A stretch of DNA of 18,818 nucleotides, taken from the NCBI GenBank assembly GCA_036375275.1, contig DASUSF010000364.1, forward strand, positions 1-18,818. The letters run 5' to 3'. This document shows positions 13,181 through 18,818 of this stretch, one piece after another. The notes below the pieces were generated by a model, which did not search any database, was not told the origin of the DNA, and was given only the letters and a program-made list of their open reading frames with translations. This DNA is from DASUSF01 sp036375275. GTDB lineage: Bacteria; Pseudomonadota; Alphaproteobacteria; Geminicoccales; Geminicoccaceae. The position numbers were made by a program, and so were the translations under genes. How positions within the stretch are numbered: position 1 is the first letter of the stretch; each line of letters opens with the position of its first letter.

Positions 13181-14803
13181 GTGGCGGACATCGGGCTGGA
13201 CACCGCGCCGAACGTGGGTCGCTACGAGCTGATCCGGATCGCGGAGACGGTCGCCCAGGAGAAGGGCATCAGCTTCGAGGAGGTCGTGGTCGCCATGGAG
13301 CAGGCGATCCAGACCGCGGCCCGGCGCAAGTACGGCCAGGAGCATCAGATCGTCGCCGAGCTCGACCGGCGGACCGGCAACATCAGCCTGTACCGCGAGC
13401 TCGAGGTGGTCGACGAGGTCGAGGACAGCGCGACCCAGATCTCGGTCGCCGACGCCCGCGACCGCAATCCCGTCGCCGAGCCCGGCGACCACATCCTGGA
13501 GCCGCTGCCGCCGATCGACCTCGGCCGGATCGCTGCCCAGAGCGCCAAGCAGGTCATCGTCCAGAAGGTCCGCGAGGCCGAGCGCGAGCGGCAGTACAAC
13601 GAGTTCAAGGACCGGATCGGCGAGATCGTGGTCGGCGAGGTCAAGCGCGTCGAGTACGGCAACGTGCTGGTCGACCTCGGCCGGGCCGAGGCGATCCTCC
13701 GGCGCGACGACCTGCAGCCGCGCGAGAGCTTCCGCAACAAGGACCGCGTCCGCGCCTACGTCTACGACGTGCGCCACGAGGCGCGCGGGCCGCAGATCTT
13801 CCTGTCGCGCACCCACCCGCAGTTCATGGCCAAGCTGTTCGCGCAGGAAGTCCCGGAGATCTACGACAACATCATCGAGATCAAGTCGGTGGCGCGCGAT
13901 CCGGGCTCGCGGGCCAAGATCGCCGTGCTGAGCAAGGACAGCAGCATCGACCCGGTCGGGGCCTGCGTCGGCATGCGCGGCTCGCGGGTGCAGGCGGTCG
14001 TGAACGAGCTCTCCGGCGAGAAGATCGACATCATTCCCTGGTCGCCCGATCCCGCGACCTTCGTCGTCAACGCGCTCGCCCCGGCCGAGGTCACGAAGGT
14101 GGTCCTCGACGAGGAGACCCAGCGGATCGAGGTGGTGGTGCCAGACGCGCAGCTGTCGCTGGCGATCGGGCGGCGCGGCCAGAACGTCCGCCTCGCCTCG
14201 CAGCTGACCGGCTGGGACATCGACATCACGACCGAGAGCGAGGAGGCCGAGCGGCGCACGCGCGAGTTCCGTCAGCTGACCGAGTACTTCGTCAACGCGC
14301 TCAACGTCGAGGAGGTGATCGCCCAGCTCCTGGTCACCGAGGGCTTCAACTCGGTCGAGGAGATCGCCTACGTCGATCTCGAGGAGCTGGCCTCGATCCA
14401 GGGCTTCGACGAATCGCTCGCGGGCGCGCTCCGCGAGCGCGCCGAAACCTTCCTCGAGGAGCGGGACCAGAGCCTCCGCGCGGAAGCCGCGGAGCTCGGC
14501 ATCGGCGACGATCTGCTGGGCTTCGAGCCGGTCGGGCTCGAGCTCGCGGTCCAGCTCGGCCGGCAGGGCGTGAAGAGCCTCGACGACCTCGCCGATCTCG
14601 CGGCCGACGAGCTGGTCGAGCTGGTGCCGGGCGCCGGGCTGCGCGAGGCCGACGCCGGCGAGATCATCATGGCGGCCCGCGAGCACTGGTTCGGCGAGGC
14701 GGCGCCGGAGGGCGGCGTCGAGGAGCACGCCGGCGAGGCGGGCCTGCCGGGCGGGGATCGCGTCGAGGAGGCCGGCACCGACCATGCCGAAGCGCGCGAA
14801 TGA
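13181..14803 (+). CDS. nusA: Transcription elongation/termination factor NusA
   Basis: NusA binds RNA polymerase and modulates pausing, termination and antitermination. The 540-residue protein has an N-terminal RNAP-binding domain (about 1-135) and an S1 domain (about 145-205, IGEIVVGEVKRVEYGNVLVD). Two KH domains follow, with GxxG loops at GMRG near residue 264 and GRRG near 329. Two C-terminal helix-hairpin-helix acidic repeats lie at about 370-425 and 450-505. The full set with C-terminal repeats is the proteobacterial form. GTG 13181 is preceded by GGAGG at 13168-13172 with eight bases of spacing. It overlaps ylxR by 20 bases. NusA is a natural candidate to act on the hairpin upstream of rimP, as operon autoregulation is known for nusA in other bacteria. 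Confidence 0.97.
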   Translation: MADIGLDTAPNVGRYELIRIAETVAQEKGISFEEVVVAMEQAIQTAARRKYGQEHQIVAELDRRTGNISLYRELEVVDEVEDSATQISVADARDRNPVAEPGDHILEPLPPIDLGRIAAQSAKQVIVQKVREAERERQYNEFKDRIGEIVVGEVKRVEYGNVLVDLGRAEAILRRDDLQPRESFRNKDRVRAYVYDVRHEARGPQIFLSRTHPQFMAKLFAQEVPEIYDNIIEIKSVARDPGSRAKIAVLSKDSSIDPVGACVGMRGSRVQAVVNELSGEKIDIIPWSPDPATFVVNALAPAEVTKVVLDEETQRIEVVVPDAQLSLAIGRRGQNVRLASQLTGWDIDITTESEEAERRTREFRQLTEYFVNALNVEEVIAQLLVTEGFNSVEEIAYVDLEELASIQGFDESLAGALRERAETFLEERDQSLRAEAAELGIGDDLLGFEPVGLELAVQLGRQGVKSLDDLADLAADELVELVPGAGLREADAGEIIMAAREHWFGEAAPEGGVEEHAGEAGLPGGDRVEEAGTDHAEARE

Positions 14804-15434
14804 ACCGTTCCGGCGCTGCCTGGTCAGCCGGGAGAGCCGGCCGAAGGACCAGCTCGTCCGCTTCGTGATCGACCCCGACGGCCAGGTGCGGACCGACCTC
14901 GCCGGGCGGCTGCCAGGACGAGGTATGTGGTTGAGCGCGCGCCGGGACGTGGTAGATAGGGCGGTCGGACGCAATCTGTTCGCGCGGGCCGCCGGTCAGC
15001 GGGTCGAGGTGGCTCCTTCCCTGGCGGATGAGACCGAGCGGCTGCTGGCGCACCGGGTCCTCGACGGCCTCGGGCTGGCATGCCGGGCGGGTGCGGTGGT
15101 GGCCGGCTTCGAGAAGGTTCGCCGGGCGCTGCGGGCCGGCGAGGTGGCGGTGCTCGTCGAAAGCTGCGACGGCGCCGCCGATGGTCAGCGCAAGCTGCGT
15201 TCGCTGGCGCCGGATCTGCCGTGCATCACGGCGTTCGGGCGGCGCGAGATCGGGGCGGCGCTGGGCCGCGACGAGGTGGTTCATGCCGCCGTGGCGCCGG
15301 GGACTCTGGCGCAGCGGCTGATGGTCGACGTCGAGCGCCTCGAGGGCTTCCGCCCGGGCACGCTCGAGCAGGGCTGGCGGACGCCGCGACGCCCTGATGA
15401 TGGTGAAGCACAAACGGTGACCGGACCGAGATGA
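14784..15434 (+). CDS. YlxR (DUF448) RNA-binding protein fused to an L7Ae-like domain
   Basis: This 216-residue protein has an N-terminal YlxR/DUF448 domain (about 5-80) with the family RRCLVSRESRPKDQLVRFV stretch and GRGMWLS turn. A C-terminal region (about 85-185) resembles the L7Ae/L30e-like RNA-binding fold (LGLACRAGAVVAGFEKVRRAL ... AVLVESCDGAADGQRKL). In Firmicutes these are two adjacent genes between nusA and infB; the fused form is usual in alphaproteobacteria. RNA binding is expected, but the exact target is not established to my knowledge. It begins inside nusA and its stop overlaps the infB start (ATGA at 15431-15434), so all three are likely co-translated. Confidence 0.9.
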   Translation: MPKRANEPFRRCLVSRESRPKDQLVRFVIDPDGQVRTDLAGRLPGRGMWLSARRDVVDRAVGRNLFARAAGQRVEVAPSLADETERLLAHRVLDGLGLACRAGAVVAGFEKVRRALRAGEVAVLVESCDGAADGQRKLRSLAPDLPCITAFGRREIGAALGRDEVVHAAVAPGTLAQRLMVDVERLEGFRPGTLEQGWRTPRRPDDGEAQTVTGPR

Positions 15435-18058
15435 GCGAGACGAAGGAACAGGACCGCAATCCGCGAATTTCGCTCGGCCGGGCTTCGGGCAGGCTCGAGC
15501 TGACCAAGACCGTCGACAGCGGCGTGGTCAGGCAGAGCTTTTCGCACGGCCGGAGCAAGTCGGTCGCGGTCGAGGTCAAGAAGAAGCGGAACATCAAGCC
15601 GGCGCCGGTGGCGCGCGAGACGGGGCGGGCCAAGGACGCACCGGCGGCGCGGACCGCGCCGGGCGCCGCGCCCCGGGTCGAAGGCCGGCAGGCCGACACC
15701 GGCAGGACCGTGTCCTCGCGCCGCCCGATGATCCTGAAGCCGCTGACCGACGACGAGAAGAGCGCGCGCGTCCGGGCCCTCGCCGATTCCAAGCGGGTCG
15801 AGGAGGAGGCGCGCCAGCGGGCCGACGAGAACGCCCGCCGTCTGGCCGCCGAGGAGGCCCGCCGGCGGGCGGAGGAGGAGGCCGCGGTCAAGCGGCAGGC
15901 CGAGGAGGAGGCGCGCAAGCGCGCCGAGGAGGACGCGCGGCGCAAGGCCGAGGAGGCCGCCGCCCGACTGCTCGCCAAGGAAGAGGAGGAGCGCCAGCAG
16001 AGCGAGGCGGCGCACGCTCCGGCGACGCGCGAGGAGCCGGCGACGACGCCGGCGGCGGGCGCGCGGGGCGACGGGGCTGCGGCCCGCCCGAAGGCGAAGG
16101 GCAAGCCCGCGGCACGGCCGGAGCGGGCCGACGACCGGGCGGGCGCGGCCCGCCGCGCCGGGGCGCCCCGCCGGGAGCAGCGCGGCCGGCTGGTCCTCGA
16201 CACCAACGCCGAGCTGGTCGAGCGGCGCGGGCCCTCGCTGGCGGCGATGCGCCGGCAGCGCGAGAAGCGCCACGCGGGCTCCCACGAGGCGGCGGCGCCC
16301 GTGGTCCGCGAGGTGGTGCTGCCCGAGACCATCACCGTGCTCGAGCTCGCCAACCGGATGGCGGTGCGCGGCGGCGAGGTGGTCAAGCACCTCATGAAGA
16401 ACGGCGTGATGGCGACGATCAACCAGACCATCGACGCCGACACCGCGGAGCTGATCGTGAGCGAGTTCGGCCACACCCCGAAGCGGGTATCGGAGGCCGA
16501 CGTGGAGATCGGGCTCGAGGGCAAGGAGGACCGGGCGGAGGATCTCGTCGCGCGGGCGCCGGTGGTCACCGTCATGGGCCACGTCGACCACGGCAAGACC
16601 TCGCTGCTCGATGCGCTGCGCCACGCCGACGTGGCCGCGCGCGAGGCCGGCGGCATCACCCAGCACATCGGCGCGTACCAGGTCGACATCGGCAGCGGCC
16701 AGCCCGTGACCTTCATCGACACGCCGGGCCATGCCGCTTTCACCGAGATGCGCGCGCGGGGGGCCAGCGTCACCGACCTCGTGGTGCTGGTGGTCGCCGC
16801 CGACGACGGGGTCATGCCGCAGACCGTCGAGGCGATCCGCCACGCCCGCGCGGCGGGGGTGCCGATGGTCGTCGCGGTCAACAAGATCGACCGTCCCGAG
16901 GCCGACCCGAGCCGGGTCAAGCAGGAGCTGCTCAGCCACGAGGTGGTGGTCGAGGAGTTTGGCGGCGACGTGCAGGCGGTCGAGGTCAGCGCGCTCAAGA
17001 AGCTCAACCTGGACAAGCTGATCGAGGCGATCCAGCTCCAGGCCGAGGTCCTGGAGCTGCAGGCGAACCCGAACCGCTCGGCGCAGGGCACGGTCATCGA
17101 GGCCAAGCTCGACCGCGGCCGGGGCGCGGTCGCGACGGTCCTGATCCAGTCCGGCACGCTCCGGATCGGCGACATTGCGGTCTGCGGCGGCCAGTGGGGC
17201 CGGGTGCGGGCGATGATCGGCGACCGCGGCGACAGCCGCGAGGAGGCCGGCCCCTCCGTGCCGGTCGAGATCCTCGGGCTCGACGGCGTTCCCGAGGCCG
17301 GCGACCAGCTGGTGGTGGTCGAGAACGAGCGCCGGGCCCGGGAGATCACCGAGTACCGGCAGCGCAAGAAGCGCGACCAGAGCGGCGCGCTGGCGCCGCG
17401 GGGGTCGGTCGAGGACCTGTTCAGCCAGCTCCAGGGCGGGGTGCTCAAGGAGCTGCCGGTGGTGATCAAGGCGGACGTGCACGGCTCGATGGAGGCGATC
17501 GTCGCCGGGCTCGAGAGGCTCGGCACCGACGAGGTCGCGGTCCGGTTTCTGCACGCGGGGGTCGGCGCGATCACCGAATCCGACGTGACCCTGGCGCTCG
17601 CGTCCAACGGCATGATCATCGGCTTCAACGTCCGGGCCAACGCCCAGGCGCGGGAGCTGGCCCGCCGCGACGGCGTCGAGATCCGCTACCACTCGATCAT
17701 CTACGAGCTGCTCGACGAGGTGAAGGCCGGGCTCTCGGGCCTGCTCTCGCCGGTCGCCAAGGAGACCACGCTCGGCTACGCCGAGGTGCGCGAGGTCTTC
17801 ACCATCACCAAGGTCGGGCGGATCGCCGGCTGCCGCGTGACGGAGGGGCTGATCCGGCGCAACGCCCGCGCCCGCGTGCTCCGCGACAACGTGGTCGTGC
17901 ACGTCGGCACCCTCGGCTCGCTCAAGCGCTTCAAGGACGACGTCCGCGAGGTGCGCGAGGGCTTCGAGTGCGGCATCGGCATCGACGGCTTCGGCGACGT
18001 CCAGCAGGGCGACGTGATCGAGGCGTTCGAGGTCGAGGAAGTGGCACGCGAGCTGTAG
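15431..18058 (+). CDS. infB: Translation initiation factor IF-2
   Basis: IF2 is the GTPase that places fMet-tRNA on the 30S subunit and promotes subunit joining. The 875-residue protein starts with the alphaproteobacterial IF2 segment (LELTKTVDSGVVRQSFSHGRSK). A long Ala/Glu/Arg-rich predicted coiled coil follows (about 115-195), then a low-complexity basic linker. An IF2 N-terminal fold (ITVLELANRMAVRGGEVVKHLMKNG) lies at about 300-350. The GTPase domain has G1 GHVDHGKT at 383-390, G3 DTPGH at 430-434 and G4 NKID at 484-487, and is followed by the beta-barrel and C-terminal tRNA-binding domains. Length variation in IF2 lies in the N-terminal linker, and this one is in the normal range. The start overlaps the ylxR stop by four bases. 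Confidence 0.97.
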   Translation: MSETKEQDRNPRISLGRASGRLELTKTVDSGVVRQSFSHGRSKSVAVEVKKKRNIKPAPVARETGRAKDAPAARTAPGAAPRVEGRQADTGRTVSSRRPMILKPLTDDEKSARVRALADSKRVEEEARQRADENARRLAAEEARRRAEEEAAVKRQAEEEARKRAEEDARRKAEEAAARLLAKEEEERQQSEAAHAPATREEPATTPAAGARGDGAAARPKAKGKPAARPERADDRAGAARRAGAPRREQRGRLVLDTNAELVERRGPSLAAMRRQREKRHAGSHEAAAPVVREVVLPETITVLELANRMAVRGGEVVKHLMKNGVMATINQTIDADTAELIVSEFGHTPKRVSEADVEIGLEGKEDRAEDLVARAPVVTVMGHVDHGKTSLLDALRHADVAAREAGGITQHIGAYQVDIGSGQPVTFIDTPGHAAFTEMRARGASVTDLVVLVVAADDGVMPQTVEAIRHARAAGVPMVVAVNKIDRPEADPSRVKQELLSHEVVVEEFGGDVQAVEVSALKKLNLDKLIEAIQLQAEVLELQANPNRSAQGTVIEAKLDRGRGAVATVLIQSGTLRIGDIAVCGGQWGRVRAMIGDRGDSREEAGPSVPVEILGLDGVPEAGDQLVVVENERRAREITEYRQRKKRDQSGALAPRGSVEDLFSQLQGGVLKELPVVIKADVHGSMEAIVAGLERLGTDEVAVRFLHAGVGAITESDVTLALASNGMIIGFNVRANAQARELARRDGVEIRYHSIIYELLDEVKAGLSGLLSPVAKETTLGYAEVREVFTITKVGRIAGCRVTEGLIRRNARARVLRDNVVVHVGTLGSLKRFKDDVREVREGFECGIGIDGFGDVQQGDVIEAFEVEEVAREL
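15770..16000 (+). repeat. Low-complexity coiled-coil coding region within infB
   Basis: Codons here spell an irregular heptad-like series of EEA, RRRAEEEA and KRAEEDA units, so the DNA is repetitive in GAGGAG and GCCGAG. It is a normal feature of the IF2 N-terminal linker and tends to vary in length between strains. Confidence 0.7.
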
Positions 18059-18077
18059 GCGGCGCGGGACGGGCAGG

Positions 18078-18506
18078 ATGAGCCGCAGGCAAGGGCAACC
18101 CGGGACCGCGAGCCAGCGCCAGCTGCGGGTTGGCGAGGCGGTCCGGCACGTCCTGGTCGCCCTGCTGGCCCGGGGGACGGTGCATGACCCGGTGCTGGCC
18201 GAGGCCAGCCTGACCGTCGCCGAGGTCCGGATGAGCCGCGACCTGCGCCATGCGACGGTGTTCGTCTCCGAGCTCGGCGGCGACCGCCTGCGGCCGGAGA
18301 TCGGGGCCGCCCTCGCCCGGGCGACGCCGTTCCTGCGCGGCGAGGTGGCCCGCCGGGTCAACATGAAATACGCCCCGGATCTCCGGTTCCGCCAGGACGA
18401 GAGCTACGCCGAGGCGGCGAAGATCGATGCCGTCCTCGCGGCCGAGCGGGCCCGGCGCGAGGCCGCTGGAGCCACGGGGGAAGGTACCGACGATGGCGCG
18501 CGGTAG
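18078..18506 (+). CDS. rbfA: 30S ribosome-binding factor RbfA
   Basis: RbfA is a KH-fold protein that binds the immature 30S subunit and helps 16S rRNA 5'-end maturation. The 142-residue product shows the family pattern: an N-terminal helix with RVGEAVRHVLVALLARG, the strand VAEVRMSRDLRHATVFVSELGG, and the C-terminal block RRVNMKYAPDLRFRQDESYAEAAKID. It begins 19 bases after infB and overlaps truB by 14 bases, the standard infB-rbfA-truB order. The G-rich stretch directly before the ATG is a poor ribosome binding site, so coupling to infB translation is likely. Confidence 0.95.
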   Translation: MSRRQGQPGTASQRQLRVGEAVRHVLVALLARGTVHDPVLAEASLTVAEVRMSRDLRHATVFVSELGGDRLRPEIGAALARATPFLRGEVARRVNMKYAPDLRFRQDESYAEAAKIDAVLAAERARREAAGATGEGTDDGAR

Positions 18507-18818
18507 GCGCCGGGGGCGCCGGATCGACGGCTGGCTGTGCCTCGACAAGCCGGCCGGAATGACCTCGACCGATGTCGTCAACCGGGTCCGACGGATCACG
18601 GGGGCGGCGAAGGCCGGCCACGGCGGCACGCTCGACCCGCTCGCGACCGGGGTCCTGCCGATCGCTCTCGGCGAGGCGACCAAGACCGTCGCCTACGTCA
18701 TGGACGGCGTGAAGGACTACCGCTTCACCGCCCGGTTCGGCGAGGCGCGCGACACCGACGACGTCGACGGCGCGGTCACCGCGACCAGCCCCGAGCGCCC
18801 GGAGGATGCGGCGATCCT
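18493..18818 (+). CDS. truB: tRNA pseudouridine-55 synthase TruB (3' end outside window)
   Basis: Only the first 108 codons are present. TruB isomerises U55 in the T loop of tRNAs. The visible part has the N-terminal motif DGWLCLDKPAGMTSTDVVNRVRR and the catalytic motif GHGGTLDPLATGVLPI with the nucleophile Asp48, the same number as in E. coli. It continues with the KDYRFTARFGEARDTDDVDG block. The start ATG lies within the end of rbfA and is preceded by GGGGAAGG at 18477-18484, with eight bases of spacing. No defect is visible in the portion shown; the RNA-binding C-terminal domain lies beyond the window. Confidence 0.95.
   Translation, partial: MARGRRRGRRIDGWLCLDKPAGMTSTDVVNRVRRITGAAKAGHGGTLDPLATGVLPIALGEATKTVAYVMDGVKDYRFTARFGEARDTDDVDGAVTATSPERPEDAAI

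Noticed and set aside
12902..14974. Open frame of about 690 codons antisense to rimP, nusA and ylxR
   Set aside because: It is a GC-driven shadow of nusA with low-complexity Leu/Asp/Arg-rich translation and no family resemblance.
15281..18364. Open frame of about 1,027 codons antisense to infB
   Set aside because: It mirrors the codon structure of a certain infB in very GC-rich DNA. Its translation is rich in Arg, Ala, Asp and His with no recognisable domain, and it crosses several real genes (ylxR, infB, rbfA).
1..18818. CRISPR arrays, tRNA or rRNA genes, insertion sequences, phage or defence cassettes
   Set aside because: No regularly spaced repeats, cloverleaf-like segments, transposase-like proteins or terminal inverted repeats were seen. 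The window is densely filled with syntenic housekeeping genes, so I do not claim a hidden multi-gene system.

Overview
This is a very GC-rich (about 70 percent by eye) bacterial chromosome segment with 19 protein genes, all on the + strand and packed almost end to end. Protein families and gene order (nfuA-tsaB-rimI ... miaB-phoH-ybeY-corC-lnt-HTH-metK-trmB-rimP-nusA-ylxR-infB-rbfA-truB) are those of an alphaproteobacterium, most likely near the Rhodospirillales. Supporting signs are a DUF2333 protein, a MucR/Ros-type regulator, the YlxR-L7Ae fusion and the alphaproteobacterial form of the IF2 N-terminus. The species cannot be named from the sequence. The first gene (DUF2333) and the last (truB) are cut by the window edges.

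Layout. Bases 2-2809 hold the DUF2333 membrane protein, an Nfu-type Fe-S carrier, tsaB and rimI. Bases 2810-3616 hold a MucR-family regulator with its own candidate promoter upstream and a 9-bp GC stem-loop downstream. Bases 3617-9998 form a tight run: a PlsC-type acyltransferase, miaB, phoH, ybeY, a CorC-like CBS protein and lnt. A second promoter-like site lies inside the 3' end of the plsC frame. Bases 9999-12593 hold a candidate promoter, an XRE-type regulator, metK and trmB. Bases 12594-18818 hold a promoter-like site, a terminator-like hairpin and the rimP-nusA-ylxR-infB-rbfA-truB translation/transcription operon.

Most products serve RNA modification, ribosome maturation and translation: t6A formation (TsaB), S18 acetylation (RimI), ms2i6A (MiaB), 16S 3'-end processing (YbeY), m7G46 (TrmB), 30S assembly (RimP, RbfA), initiation (IF2), pseudouridine-55 (TruB) and transcript elongation/termination (NusA). 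MetK makes the SAM consumed by MiaB and TrmB, and Nfu can supply Fe-S clusters of the kind MiaB needs. Lnt and PlsC serve the envelope.

I see no mobile element, CRISPR array, tRNA, rRNA, toxin-antitoxin or defence cassette, and no undescribed multi-gene system. No gene-free stretch exceeds 300 bases; the longest is 2810-3042. The unusual things are at gene junctions: an apparent CTG start codon for phoH, a terminator-like hairpin with eight T's abutting the rimP start, a perfect 19-bp tandem duplication across the metK/trmB junction, an over-long plsC frame containing a promoter-like sequence, and inverted repeats in the leaders of the two regulator genes.
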